The notes under the pieces: model-generated | Seen by the model: only the letters and a program-made list of their open reading frames with translations | Told to the model about the DNA's origin: nothing | Database searches by the model: none | Assembly (NCBI GenBank): GCA_025738555.1 | Contig: JAOVFP010000016.1 | Location: 2,294,001 to 2,358,000 of the forward strand | Length of the DNA: 64,000 nucleotides | Reading direction: 5' to 3' | Source of the DNA: Cyathus striatus | Lineage: Eukaryota; Basidiomycota; Agaricomycetes; Agaricales; Nidulariaceae | Program-made: the position numbers and the translations under genes | Part shown: positions 31,816 through 45,399 of the stretch, in pieces | Numbering within the stretch: the first letter of the stretch is position 1 | How the letters are laid out: each line of letters begins with the position of its first letter

Positions 31816-34800
31816 AGCTTCTAAGTTAATGCTGTTGCGGACGGATACTCATCGGTCAATATAGCTCGTCTTCATCGAAACCTCGTTTTAAAATCCCATT
31901 TCTATCGTAGATCGAGACTCCAATTACACCAGTCTCATCTACAGACCGCCCTTTTTATTGGTCCCGTTTGCCTATAGACCTTGGAACGGCGACCTTTTCA
32001 TAGAAGGTGCAATAGGTCTTAGGAACACGGACTGATCCCTCATTTGCATATTAATGAATACCGTATTTTGTGCAATGACATGAGCTTGGGAAATCTCACT
32101 ATGTTAACGACCAGGGCGACTCGGAGGTTGCAATGAATGTACTTGTATTAAAACTCTAAAATGTTTTCACCTATATGCTCTATATTTGTAATTCATGTAT
32201 ATATATAAGTTCTAAGCCTTCATACAGCGGCACTTATGAGCGCAAGGTCAGAAGGGTATCCCGGATTACAGATAATCAACAGGTAGTGATGGAATTGAGG
32301 AAGGATTGGTTAAGAACATACGGTGGCTAGAAACCTCCAGGTCTATTCTGTCGGCGAAGGAATACTGGGTGACTTTCCGTAACGTCTGGAACGTTTTCAG
32401 ATTTCAGAAGGGTGCCAGTCGGAGTTGGAACCCTTTAGCTTACCTTAGCTACTGTTACAGATTCATCGAACTTCTGGAGACTTCCCAGCGAGACGGACCT
32501 TCATATTTAAGTACTCCGACACTTAGTAATTGATGCGGAATACCATAGATGGTGATTAATCTGAAAGGCTTTCCAGACGAGGTATGCCCAGAAACGATGT
32601 CGATGTTTCGCTTACGACCAGATCAAACAGAGATCCGTCCAAGATAGGAAATTGTTCACATGACCTGACCGAGCAAGACCGAGCCCCCCCGGTCTTGCCT
32701 GGCCTTTCTGCCGGCTGACCGTATTATTTGGCTATGTTGGAGATATGTTTGTATGATAGGGACATGTGCATTCGCTTATTGCCACCAGGAATACGCGATG
32801 ATGCCAACGCGTCGCGTCCAATACTTACCACCGCTTCTCTTTGTTCACCATCGTAATAATCAGTAAAGCCTATATAACACAGTGAAAATAGTAGGTTAGT
32901 GGGAAAGATACAGAGCCTATGCTCTGCAGTAGCGTGTACCGGAACCGTATGCCTCGCATTTTCGGTTTCTTCCTTAGGCGACTAAACGTACTGATGGACC
33001 GCTACACCCCTTCATATTAGCTTACGTAATCATCCAATCTTGCGTGGGAACTAAGTGAGAGTGCGAGAATAGCGACAGGAAATCGTCAATTATCTGTTAT
33101 GAAAGTTAAAAAGACACAAATAAAATGTTAGACAATCCAGTTTAAATCCAGTACGAACGTAAAATGATAGAGAACACAGGCGCAGTAGTACAATAGTGAT
33201 ATCTATGCTGAAATAAGACTTATTATAGTGCTGGGACTATACTTACTAAAACAAATCCCTCCAAATTCCAAATTCCGGTAGCAAATTGCGTGGGCACATA
33301 TCCACAATCTTTTATAAATAAATATATGTGTATACTAAATACAAGCTGGACATCTTGTTTCTCCCTTCTTCAGTCCCCTCCAGGCTCCCATTGCACCGTA
33401 ACCCATGGACCAACAGTAACAAATAATATCATGTGATACTCAAGACCAATCAACGTACCCCAGTTTCCCGCGGATCGCGTTGTGCTCTTTCTCTTCCTCC
33501 GTCACCATGCATCGCCGCTCTCTGACATCAAGACGCACTCCACCTCAACGAATCTTTTAAGCTAAGTGTTAATTTTCGTGACTCAGCCTTCCTCTCACTC
33601 GAAGACAGAAACAGAATGAAAGCCTACTATGCGCACAGATTGAACACTAAAAGGAACCGCGCTCTCTTCTCAGCTCTCTTCCTCATCTGCATCAACACTA
33701 AGCGGCACCACATTCTCTTCCATTGTTTCCTTCACCCCCTCCTCGCTTTCTGTCTCATCGCTAGTCGAAGTACGACTTCATCTGGCAGTGTATCCCTCCC
33801 CACCCCACCAGGGCCAATTCAAGCTAGCAAAGAACGGCGGTTACGACGGGCACGAGCGCATGTGTGCACAGTCACAGTGCACTAGAGGAGCAATAGTGGC
33901 GTTAGGAAAGTGGTACCTGGTACTGGGTGGGTTGGGGTGGTTGAAGGGGTTTTCATTGGTTAGTAGTGGGAACGAGGTGATAAGTTGGTAACGATAGCGG
34001 GATCGATGTGTGGGCGGGTGTGGTAGGTTGAGGTAGACAAAGTGGTACGCACCATATGAGCCGAATGGTGGCAGAGGTGTCGTAAACGGAAGGAAATGAG
34101 AGACAAAGGGGAGTTGTAAGATAATATGGGTCGGTATGATGGTAGGATGTATCGTTAATAGCCTACAATTTTGGTAGCATGTATTTACATATACATACTT
34201 GTAAATTTAATGGTATATATATATTATATGCACATATATCCACCCCATAACGAAAGCAATATACAATTAATTCCACCTTTTAAGATCTGTACTTCAGTTG
34301 ATAAGATTGATGGGGCAATGTGAATGGACCTATCACGTTGTGAGAGTGAGAGTCGCTTAGCTTTGAGTTGAGCCGAAATCTGAGGGAGGCATGCGGTTTA
34401 GGAACACCGTACTGCAGACTCTTTTACTTGTTCAAGAGTAATGTATAGATCCTCATGTCGCTTACTTCCTGTACAGAGCTTTAAATTTGAAATTACTATC
34501 TTATCCATTAATTTAGTAGAGATAATCATATTCCAAATGTTTGTAAGTTTTGAGAGACTTCTGTTTCTTTCCGCCATTCACATTTTTTCTGTCAGAAAAA
34601 GTATAAATGGGAGACTGTAGCTTGAAAGACCCCAGTTTCCTCCAACCGTTGTGGCTGTTCCAATTCTCGAGATACCATGGTTTTCTACAACCATCTACTA
34701 CAATTCATTTTTGGTATTGGTTCACACTCTGCAAAATGTAACTGTGTTAATGATCTTCACATAGACTGCAAGTTATATTTAACTGCACTAACGCTGTAAT

Positions 34801-35680
34801 AGTGTTGTTGGATTTGACTTGTCAGGTCCAGGGCGTGCCGGTATGAAGAGTTTATTTCTAGCGACACAATATACAAGCATGCTAACATATTCCCAAGCAT
34901 TTTCATTCTTTCATTCATACTTTATCACTCATTTTCAATCTGAAAAAATTCTATGTTCTATCATAGTCATATACCCACTCCTTCTTACATTTTACACCTG
35001 TAAAGTTACATCTCTGGCCCAATCTAAATTTTTCTAACCTTAGTCTACAGCTTATAAACTCGTTTTAACTACCTTCAACATTATTATAAGCAGATACATT
35101 ATATTCTGCACTGGTATGCTCAACTTTTAGTATTGCATTTTGCATTAGCTCATTTCGAGTTTTTAGGCCTATATAGTACATATGAATCTTATTTTCAACA
35201 TTTCTCACCCATTGCTATTTGCTACGGCCTATTGGAATACATTTACAAGTATCCAATAACTTCCCGGTGCGTTCTAGTACAACCACCCAAGCTTGTGTTA
35301 TTGGTATGTGTTAATCTTACAGTGCCATTATAGGGAGAGAAAAAGTAACCTATGGATTTACGGGCTACGATCTCGCCCTATATTACATAGTAAGTTTAAA
35401 TAACTGTAGCAATATCAGATTTCTAACATACTACAAATTAATAGAATTTGATTCGGATATGACACTCCAATCGCTTTTTGACAATCTTGAGTGTTGTTTC
35501 ACTAGAACAGTAAATATAACCTTATATGTGATAGTCTCCAGCGTTTTAATATATCATTCTGTGCAGACTAAACACACTCACAGTTGAAAATGTTTACATC
35601 TCAAGAGCATAAATTTGTAAATTATTTATATCTAAGGATATATGTTTATGACTGTATTTAACATGGTGTAATACTTGCTT
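31816..35680. other. Intergenic, no gene seen
   Basis: Nearly 4 kb without a supported gene. Notable are a 9-bp perfect hairpin GCAAGACCG/CGGTCTTGC (32673-32698) and a TA-rich stretch near 34210-34240. Frames at 32306-32533 and 33616-33991 show no coding signature. Could hold UTRs or non-coding RNA that cannot be seen from sequence alone. Confidence 0.45.
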
Positions 35681-38600
35681 TGAACACGGAGGTGGAGATG
35701 TTCAGCCAGGATGAGCTGAGGGAACAGCACTTGGAAGCTTAGAGTCCCAATATCTCATAGGTTGTGACCGAGAAGATGGTTGGGCTGTGCACACGAGCAG
35801 CACCGGATGTAGGAGCGCGAGTAGGATAGAAAGGCAGAATATAGCACTGATGATATAATACACATCCAGTTGCAAGCGGAGATGTTAAAGCTAATGTCAA
35901 ATAAAAGCAACATGTAAGTAAACACGGCGGCCCTATCGGTGCTCGGTGCTCGGTGCTGTCACCGTAAGCGATACGGAACTCGCCTACAATCAGCCCCTGA
36001 TCGGAAACATCGACACCGTTTCTCGTATACACTCTTTCCAGACGTTAAGGAAAGTCACCCACTGCAACAATATACTCGAGGCCGACTTTACGGGAAGTCT
36101 CATGAAGCACCTTGGAAGTTATATTTTTCCGGCGACAATTTACGTATGCGCTAGAACGTGGAGGGAAAAAGAGACTGCTCTGGAAGAACGCATGTTTGAT
36201 AGTGACAAGCGGGAGGGCCGACAGGCGTTAAAAATGTAAAACCTCCGAGTGTTTTACTCCAAAGCAACATCTTTCCCTTCCGCTTTACCAGACTGGGAGC
36301 CACGTTGAAGCATTTAGAGGGCGTGGCTGTAACAGGGTTTTGGTTAACGACACCAAAGCCAGTGCAAGGGGGCTGACACAAGTGAAGACACCAACTTTAG
36401 GCCAGGTCTCAACGTGCAGCCGCCTGCAATAGTACCACCATTCCCAGGGGATAGCGGTAACCAGTAAAGATGACCAAGGTTTACTACATACGAAGCTTTT
36501 AATGTGCATTAGGAACTAAGTTACTGAGCAGTTTTGTCCACACGTCAGAAAGGTGTGCCATTTACAATCGTTATCGATGTTGCAGTTCAGGAGACTGAGA
36601 TTGAACTGAATGGTTAATAGCTGCGAGCGTATCGCCATGGCTTTACGGGACATGAGGACCAGTACATGACAGCGGGCCCAAGTATCGGGAAACTAGGCCG
36701 AAATATCAGTAGTAAGTCAGTAAAGAATGAAATGAATAGCACTGGCCGCCGTGCTGATATCTAATCGCCAGATAACACCTTAGTTTTTGACTGCATCTGT
36801 GGACATCCGAGCCGTAGGCCTTCTGACGTCCGATTAACAAGAAATGCCGGGTATTATGATTTAATGAAGGAGCGATCAGAATACCACCAACCAACCATCA
36901 GCACTGTATTAGCAGAAAATCTTAAGAAAGTCATTCACCGGGCCAAAAAGCCGGCCAAGATTCCTTGTACTCCCAAACCTGACCACGACACTGAACTTTA
37001 GTTGACAAAGACATGCAGGGGTCTCCGTGGGGCTCACTTGAGGAAGAAAAAAAAGTTCCCCACTGTTCGTCAGTCGTTTATGGTAGGAAAATCCTTGTAT
37101 CTCGGAGCACACTTCGTCTCTCTTCTTGAGGTGAGCGTCACGAAGCAAACCATGGTAGCGCTCGAGAAGTCGAATATTAGAGACACTAATACGTGCAGAG
37201 TAGTCTACCGGGCCAGACACCGGTTATAATCAACCATATACACCTTCTGAATACAATTCAGTCAGCATAGGCTGCAGATTCTTGATGAAAAGCTGACGTG
37301 AGTCCTTGTACATCGCGGTCCACCGGGGGGATAATCCCATGTATCCCTTCGATGTACTGGGGAAAGTCAACATTGACAAGTAACCATCCCCTGGAATGAG
37401 AATGCAAAGCTCCATCGCCAGAAGGACTAGAAATCAAATAAGGATATGACCTTTCTCTACATACCCCAGGCCCAGCATTGTTATTAATGTACTCAGCAGG
37501 CGCCAGGAAAGGTAACGGTGCCCAAAACGATGCAGAGGGAAGACATCATCATTCATGTCTGCGCCACCTGTAGAGCTCCAGCTCGTAAAGCGACGCTACA
37601 TCTCTTGACGCAAGATGACGGAACCTCAACAAAAGCCCGAGCGACGAGTTGACAGACTCCATCAGCCCCACTATCATTATGAGTGCTGAGTCTTCATTTT
37701 CCGACCATATCTCACAGGCGTGAATGCAAGTCTTGATACTGCAGCTTGTCTCACGTCACCGTCACGTGATCGGGCCAAACCTACTTCGTCACTCAATCGT
37801 CACTCAAAAAGTGGAAACGAACGATATTAAAGAGGATAAGGCATACAATTTACGTGGCTCACCGTATGCACAAGATCACTGAAATGAAAGAAAAGTGCTG
37901 GAGAGAATTGAGCTGGTAAAGCCACGAGGGGGTCATAATTGTCCACGTAGGAATAATTCATAGAAACGCTGGTTGCAACAGTGGTCTAACTTGATATTAA
38001 AAGACGCCAGTTCGTAAATTAATCTTCTCCAAGGGTCGAAAGAGCAAAAGCTTGTGCTGCCCTGCTATCTATGCCGTCCAGTACAGCGCTCTCTACGATA
38101 TCCGCCAGTACCAGAGGAATCTTCAGCGACTAAATAGCTTTGAACATCAAAGTTAGTATCCGCCGGGGATAGATACCGCACTTTCCCCGCACACGAGAAT
38201 GTCCAATTGCATTGACGTCCATGTAGACTCCCCAACGGCATCTCAAGTCCTACAACCAATTCCTCTATATCCGCATTCTCACTGCATAGCCAAGGCCTGA
38301 CAAAGGGAGAAAGAGACAATGAAGGATAGGACTAGGATAGCTTGGTAGAATGGCAGACATGAGGGGGTAGGGGTGACGAGAGTGCAAATGTAATGGAGCA
38401 CCGAAAGCCCCCTTAGGTAGCTGAGAGGGGACAAGTTCCCAGGGTCCTAACTTGAATCCAATTTTCATCTAGTATGACAGTCCAAGGTTGTCCAATAAAC
38501 TTGGAACTCTTCTACCCCCGGGCTGAGTGCCTAGGAAATAGCGATCATCTAAAGACGGAGCGTAATCTGTAAACTCTCTTCTAGCTGTATTCCATCATCC

Positions 38601-39730
38601 AGAGTCCACCGTGGAATTAGGCGCTGTGACCAAATTCCAAGAGAGAACGCACGCGGGGTCGTAGTCCTGTCCTGAATGAAGAGGATTACAGTATAATGAA
38701 ACTCTGAGAGCCCACAGCCTGATTATCATAGCTTCATAGTCGGTTATGAACGCCGTCTGCTGCCAGTTATGCTATTACGGCCCTGTAGCAAATGTCAAAA
38801 GAGATCCAGAGGAATATCATTCCTCATCTATGGCAATAGTTAGTCATTCTCAAGTCCACCATGACCAAAGCAAGCTACACACCGGATATCAGCACCATCT
38901 TAATTGGCACAAAAATTTTCATACATTTGGTAAAGGCAAGGATAAAGAATGGTCGGAGGTGATATTGCGGTTCCCTAGGAATGTTGGTCCTGTAGAGAGT
39001 ATCCCAATCGAGGTACAATCATTCACCCATCAGTGCCCTCCATGTTTCGCTCCTCTTCTGGAGCGACCTCAACTGTCAATGGGTCCCCATGCCAAACCCA
39101 GCTCTACCTCAACTCCAACTCCCAACCTCCACCATTCCTCACCCACTCTAGCACCTAAACGACCTCAGAAACTCGGGCACCCACCACGCCCCAGGACACC
39201 ATCCAGAGCCATGGGTGCCCCAAACAAGCAAGTACCCGATGTGTCGACGATGCGGCGTAGTACAGAGAAGATTGTTAGAGTAGAAAATTACTTTGGATGA
39301 GCTGGGTTGATATGTCCGTACCACGCATCACGTAGAGGCGATTCTTGCTCAATCCTACGCAGCACGCAGCACGACGGGGAAGCGGCGAGCTATGGCTGCG
39401 CTATGGTTCTCCATGAAATAACGATGTTCTAATGACAGTGCCATTGCCATCCAGCGGCCCCAGATTCGTGAACCCATAATTCCTCTCCTAGCATCAGTTC
39501 ATCAGAAACAAATGATACGTGCCCGAGAGAGAACACAGGCCTGCTCTGAACGAAGACGCGCAGTGCAATAAAGCTCTGATAAATACAAGCTATCGAAACT
39601 GATACCGTGCTTCACTTAGTATGAACTGCTGTGCTGTTCGCCGTATCATTTAGGAACACTTGCGACATGGAGCGCTGGGATGAGGGTACTTCTGTTGGTA
39701 TACATTATAACCAGGAATGACGATTATGCA
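35681..39730. other. Decayed coding-like DNA
   Basis: Several 60-180 residue frames on both strands (35739-36239, 36909-37220, 38065-38468 minus, 38746-39300 plus) look protein-like in composition but are not continuous and show no recognised domain. GC is higher than in the AT-rich TE blocks. Probably gene relics, or unrecognised multi-exon genes. A short GGTGCTC triplicate occurs at about 35938-35957. Confidence 0.35.
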
Positions 39731-39737
39731 ACGTTAC

Positions 39738-40110
39738 ACACCAGAGGAAGAAGCTGGGTTGGTGGTCCACTGCTCTTGAGAACCAATACTGCACTGAACA
39801 AGCTCCGGACCTGGAGGTGGTTTCAAATCACACGAGACGCCCTCCGTGCTGGTGCTAGTGGCTCGGGTACCAAAATCAGCCCGGATGTTGGTGCAAATCT
39901 GGGAGGGCGTAGCCATGAGAGTGGTATACGCACCAGAGGAAGAATGTGGACCGGGGATCGAAGGTAGCTGTTGAGAACCAGTATTGCGTTGAACGAGCTC
40001 CGGGTCAGGAGGTGGTTTCAAATCACACGAGACGCCCTCCATGCTGGTGCTAGTGGCTCGGGTACCAAGATCAACGCTGGTGTCAATGTAAATCAGGAGG
40101 GCGCTATGAA
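39738..40110. repeat. Tandem duplication, ~195-bp unit, two copies
   Basis: ACCAGAGGAAGAA recurs at about 39738 and 39932, and TTGAGAACCA at 39776 and 39971. Between the copies GGTGGTTTCAAATCACACGA is identical, and several differences are CG versus CA/TG (for example CCGTGCTGG vs CCATGCTGG). The minus strand stays open through both copies (39734-40180) and repeats the peptide GVSCDLKPPP, so the repeat may once have been coding. Confidence 0.6.
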
Positions 40111-41410
40111 TGTGCAACCACAACCCATTGGAAGACATTATGCAGTAGTCATATTTCGCTCCTGACATGAGGCAGAACAAAATACAAGCAACATTTGAGT
40201 ATCGAGATCATTGGAAGATCAGACATTGAGGTCTTTGGGACTTGTCGGGAGAAGCGACTACATATACATCCCAACCCCGAGTCATCTCCACAATATTGGT
40301 ATCCAGCACATTGATTCATAAATATACGAGATAACGGTATCATCCGTTCTTGACCCACTGCGATCAACCTGGGATTTCCTCTTTCAAGGGTGAGTATAGG
40401 AGTTCTGTAGAGAGGATCCCAACCACATTCGCCCTGCGAGGTACATTCTTCTACTCCAGCCCTAACTCAACACCGAGTGTCCATAATCACCTTCCACCTA
40501 CACCATCGAAACTCACCACAGTGGTTTATGAAGAGAGAATCTCAACGACGATACGGATACGCCGCGCTTCGCCCACGGACCTGGAAACCGGTGTATAATC
40601 TGGATTCACCTTCCATTATATTGATGCAGAGTGCTAGCAGCGTCAGAGCGGCGGTTTTGAGCGAGTGATACGGAAGAGTCATGGTGGGCGTTATGGAAGG
40701 GTGAATGCTGGATGAGATGGGTTGATATGATATAGTACATAGCGTGTATCACGCATCTGATAGAGGCGATTCTGTTCTGCCTGTTCGTCCAGTTCTACTG
40801 CCACCGGTGCTGAGCCACATTATCCCAGCGCATATATGTATAGATATGCGCCTTCTCATCGCCAGCGTGACCGGAGTTACGGTATTCATAAATGTCACGG
40901 AAGCTTATTATCTCGGAGTCGATCATTCACAGCTCTGAGCAGTGTCTCAGCCTGAACAGCGCATTTTTATACCTCGCTTAGGGGAGTTGGTTGATAAGTG
41001 GCATATAACGAGACGAGTGAGCAACAAGCTGAGTGAAAAGAGAGTTGAAAGGAAAGGAGACCGCGTCCGAGTCCGAGTGCGCGTGGCGACCACGCAGCGA
41101 GCTGAAATTAGCCTGGGCAAGTAGTAAGCGTAGCGAGGAGAATATATAAGAAAGAGAAAGCTTCAAGCGAGAAAATGACGACGACGACGATATCCACTGC
41201 CAGGAAAGAAAGCTGTCGATATAAAATGGTTGAGAAGACTTGCCAAATACACCCCAACATCCCCGAGATTCTTTCCCCGGGCATCGCCATCCAGCCATTG
41301 TTCACTAATATTCACCGTCCCAGCTCACCGGGGGACACAGCCAGCAGAGTCATACCCATATTATATCCCTCTCTTATACCCCTGCCATTCCCCTATCCCC
41401 CTGAACAGAC
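40111..41410. other. Upstream region of the DUF6699-type gene
   Basis: No supported ORF. A TATATAA-like motif (GAATATATAAGAAAG, about 41141-41155) lies some 260 bases before the first ATG of the next gene and could be part of its promoter or a 5' UTR start. Confidence 0.3.
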
Positions 41411-43280
41411 ATGCCAGACCGAGACTGGGAACTTATCTCCCCACTCATAATCGACGCCCGCTCCTTTGGAGAGCCCACCCCCTTCTCCCAGTTCGGCTCA
41501 GGCCCAGGGAGATACCCCTCTTCAGCCTATGCAGGAGGAGGAGCAGATTCAAGCTCGTAAGATACCCAATTTTGATCATTGATCAAATTATCTGATTTGC
41601 TTCCGTACAATGAATCCAGCTACCATCCAAATGCGAACCCGTATCCGAATGTCAACGCGCATGCGTATCAGCATGCACCGCCTGCGTCCGCCCCCGCCTG
41701 GACTTCCTCGTCTCACCCTGAATGGCCGCCTGCCAATCTTGCTGGTGGTGGAGGAGGCGCTGGGGGACGAGTAACGCCCTATCCTCCTTGGGCGCCTGAA
41801 TTTCAGCCTTCTGCAGTGAATGTCCAAGGACGACCGGGCGCAACGCCTTTTCGTGCCTCTGCGTCTTTGCATAGTAGTTCCAGTGGAAGTAGTCGAGGTG
41901 CGACTCCCCAAGTTCCTCCACATCATTATCAACAGCAGCAGCAGCAGCAACAGCATCAGCAGCAAGCATGGTGGGGACCTGCTTGGCCCTCAGCTGGAGG
42001 AGGAGGAGGAGGAGGAGGAGGAGGAGGCGCAATGACACCCCAAACGAGCAATACCACCCCCGCAGGCTCATTTGGCCCCCTCACACCCCCGCACAGCGCA
42101 CAACACCCTTCACCATTCATCGTCAACCCCCAAACTCAATTCACCAACCCGTATTTTCCCCCCATGTCCGCGCCGGCCGGGATCGAGCCTTGGGGAGGGG
42201 ATATAGTGCGGTCACGGTCCACAACGGGGAAGAAGGCGAGGCAGGAGAGGAGGAGGGCGCAGAGTATGAGTGGGCGGCAGGGCGGAGGACATCCAGGGCT
42301 CGTTTCGTCCGCTACGTTCCCTCCTCCGGGGTCCCTTCTAAGTTCATCAGGGTATCCCGCTCCTACACCTCCCATTCCTCCGGGGCAAAGACAAGCTCAT
42401 GCTCAATCGCTATCTCTATCTCAAACTTCAGCGGCGACGACATATCAAAACTTTTACGCTCCCCAGGTGTCTCCGACATCACTAACAATCCCCTTCTCGC
42501 CTCCAGCGGCGGGGTACCCGCCGGCCTACGCCCTCCCTGACGAGTTCAACGAGCGCAATTTGGCAAAACGCCCAAGAGACTGGAGGGCGGATTATGATCC
42601 CCGCGGGGGTCTAGTTCCGGGTGTAGTGAGCATGTTTCCAAGATTACGAAAAGGCATGAGTGATGTGCATGGTTCGTCTTCTCCCTTCATTCTCTCACTC
42701 TCACTGACACACTACCAAAAAGAATACACGGACCCTCTAAAACGAACAATCCACCCCCTCCTAGCATACACCCCCTCCCATCCACCAATATACCACGACC
42801 TGCGCTTCCCCCTTCCCCTCCACCCCCTCTCTCACATCCAGCACCCAACCCCTCGGCTCCCCCTCCGAATTCACAAACCTCGAATTCCCAAACATCCAAC
42901 GCAAACCCAACTCGCTAGATCTAGCTCAACTAGCATGCACACCCAGCGCCTCCCTTCTCCGGCTCTACCATCCAAAACTGCCCTGGTACATCGATATACA
43001 CGCGTCGCATCCGAACGGGGTGACGGTGTACGATGTGTTGATGCAGATGCAGGCGCAGTTGAAGACGAAGATTAGTGCTAGGCATTATTGGAATGATGTG
43101 CTTGCGGGTAAGGACCGGGAGGGGGTTAATAGGGCTTTTCTGGGGAGGTGTGGGGGACACGAGGGGGAGGTTAGGGAGGGCGTTAGGCAGGTTGATTTTT
43201 TGGGTGGGGCGGTCGTGTTGAGGGGTTTTTCGAGGGGGCGTGGAGGGATGTGGGAGGTTAAGACTAGTGAGGCCGAGTAG
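41411..43280 (+). CDS. DUF6699-type protein with low-complexity N-terminus
   Basis: Exon 1 41411-41556 (MPDRDWELISPLIIDARSFG), intron 41557-41619, exon 2 41620-42671, intron 42672-42722, exon 3 42723-43280. Exon 2 is Pro/Gly/Gln-rich with polyQ and polyG runs, intrinsically disordered, plus a basic GKKARQERRRAQS stretch. Exon 3 begins EYTDPLKRTIHPLLAYTPSH and PIYHDLR, then LDLAQLACTPSASLLRLYHP, LPWYIDIHASHPNGVTVYDV and EGVRQVDFLGGAVVLRGF, the DUF6699 domain common in Agaricomycetes. Between HDLR and the SPSEFTNLEF block the frame must shift by one, in a C-rich stretch near 42806-42830, so this copy is either a pseudogene or carries a homopolymer sequence error. Function of the domain is unknown. 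Confidence 0.75.
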
Positions 43281-43527
43281 GTCGTTGGGGTGGGGTATTC
43301 ATACGTTATGCGGCTCTTTTCTTTTGCTTTTGGGATTAAAATTTGTACAAGTATGGAAGGATGTACTTTTACCTCTACTACTGTATCGTTATATCTATCT
43401 ACCCTATGTACACACTTACACACGCACTAAAATATCATTCTCGCTTTTCTAGTGGATGATTTTTGTAAGTTGGGTTTGGTGTCCGGTGCAGAGTTGCCAA
43501 AAAATAACTTTTAAAAACACGCTATAA
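43281..43527. other. 3' flank between DUF6699-type gene and tRNA
   Basis: T-rich, about 250 bases, no gene. On the minus strand it should contain the RNA polymerase III terminator for tRNA-Asp; TTTTTAAAAG-like T tracts (RC of AAAAATAACTTTTAAAAAC, 43500-43518) are present just past the tRNA 3' end. Confidence 0.4.
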
Positions 43528-43631
43528 CTCTCTGTCTGGGAGTCGAACCCAGCTTTCGCGCGTACACATACTATTTATATAAATAAAAACCCTATGACAG
43601 GCGCGTGTACTAACCGATATACTAACAGAGA
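43528..43631 (-). tRNA. tRNA-Asp(GTC) with a 32-nt intron
   Basis: Minus-strand transcript: acceptor TCTCTGT pairs with ACAGAGA, discriminator G. D arm with TAGTATATCGGTTAGTAC. Anticodon stem CGCGC/GCGCG, loop C-T-GTC-A-C, anticodon GTC (43596-43598). T arm CTGGG-TTCGACT-CCCAG. A 32-nt AT-rich intron at 43563-43594 lies at the canonical position after base 37. All stems pair fully once the intron is removed. The spliced length is 72 nt. The body resembles other fungal tRNA-Asp genes. Confidence 0.9.
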
Positions 43632-44381
43632 GTTATATTGGTTTCATACCAAGATTACCTACTCGTGGATCCGCCCACACGGAATCGACGCCGGTTTCCA
43701 TATGATATGTCTTCATATGGTAAGAACCACGTGATTCCACTGACGGGCTTTGTTGAGCTTAGACTAAGATTCCGGACGGCCGACAGTAGATGGATGCCCC
43801 GGATAAGCCAAAAATATCCAGACACCCATGGGAAATTATCCGGGCCCATCCGGTTTTGCCTGAATTCGGATAATATCCGTGGGTATTTGTATATCAGCTA
43901 TCCATGCGCAGCCCTACTGTGTGTCGTGTTGACTCTGTCATAGTCAGGGTCTTATTTCTGGTTTTTGGTACTCGTGTACAGAGTACAACGTTTGTTTTTT
44001 ATCAAGGTAAAGTGTTTATGTATTTTTAATAGGTGTCTTTTATCCCTTGTTTAATTATGGAATTATGGGAGACGGCAGACCCTCCCCGTTGTTTCCTTAC
44101 TCAACGTGTTCGGTACTGGCGTCTCGGAGTCGAGACATGAAGAAAATTAAAATAGGGTACGTTGTATTCTTTTACAGGCGTATCAATATCTCTCCATATC
44201 GTTGTTCAGTCAATTTGATTCAGCCTGTCGTTGTTTCTCATCCATACTCATTTAGTCATTTAATCATAAAGTCCCTTTTTCGGTTGTCGGTGTATCGCTG
44301 GGTGTAAATTTCAAAAGTATTAAAATCTGCAATCGTTGTATTACATAAATAATAAACTGGGGCAAATACTTCATTTTGCTA
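43632..44381. other. Intergenic
   Basis: Frames at 43638-43943 and 44047-44307 have no domain signatures. GGATAATATCCGTGGG and GAAATTATCCGGGCCC near 43830-43885 form imperfect repeats. No gene called. Confidence 0.4.
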
Positions 44382-44771
44382 GCTTGCTTCCAGGCTCCTA
44401 AAACCATCCCCTTGCCTCGCTCAATTGACTTACATGTGATTAGGTAAGAGATCGGGACAAACAATAAACAGATCTAAGAGGCCAAACTCACGAGGGAGGG
44501 GCTGGCATATTTGGTCTCGGGGTTATTGGTGATGTGACAGAACCTTGCTTGTGGGTTGCAAAAAATGGCATTGCTTACAGAAATTGTTAACTTTACACAC
44601 AATATATTGTACTCCCGCCATATTATCTAAGCTCATATATCAGTCCTACACTACTTTAGGATTTTAAAATATTATGGTTGTTCATTGATATTGAACATCA
44701 ATATTGAGCATTGAAACTTTCAAGGGATGACATTGGGACTTAAATAAATGCAGCTTCAAACTATAAAGCTT

Positions 44772-45140
44772 GTGTTGAGTGCACTTATTAGTTATTTTTC
44801 TTAGGAATGCTGGTAGTATATGTAGAAATCCTAGATAGTATCACTCAGCATTGTGAACAATGGCTATATATTAAGTAAGTACCTAGATAGTATCACTAGG
44901 TAATAGTAAGTAAACAATACAGTATATACAAGTAAGAAACTCACCTCAGCATTGTGAACAATGGCTGAGGTGCACTAGCTAACTACATGAGTTTATATAC
45001 AGTACAAGTCCTTTACTCCAAGATAAAGGAGTAAACTACATAAGAGGGAAGGTATGTGCCACAGAGCATGCTGTGCAACACTGTAACAGTACAAGATAAT
45101 AAAGTATTAGTACAATTCAGAGGGCAGCATGGTGAAACAT
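44772..45140. repeat. LTR-like remnant inside the MULE
   Basis: Begins TGTTGAGTGCAC and contains duplicated CAGCATTGTGAACAATGGCT (44849, 44947), the inverted pair CACCTCAG/CTGAGGTG and AGTAAGTA motifs also seen at 29690-29960. Boundaries are not certain. A Ty1/Copia-type LTR is one possibility. Confidence 0.35.
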
Positions 45141-45399
45141 AATGAAGTACAATATATACAATATATTACCTAGCTGCGCAACGAGTGTATGACCTTGGTG
45201 GCTGCTGAATGAATACGAGTGGGCGCAGACTAATGAAAAGCGGGATGTAGCGGACATGGAATCAAGGGTGTTTGCGTAATTCAACAGTATATTCTCTCTG
45301 TACACAGAACAAGTAGTGCACGATAACTAGTCATGAGATAAATTCTCTTTCAGTAGTTTGCTCACCCAATGGGGGCCTATACTGTATTGGAGGTACCTA

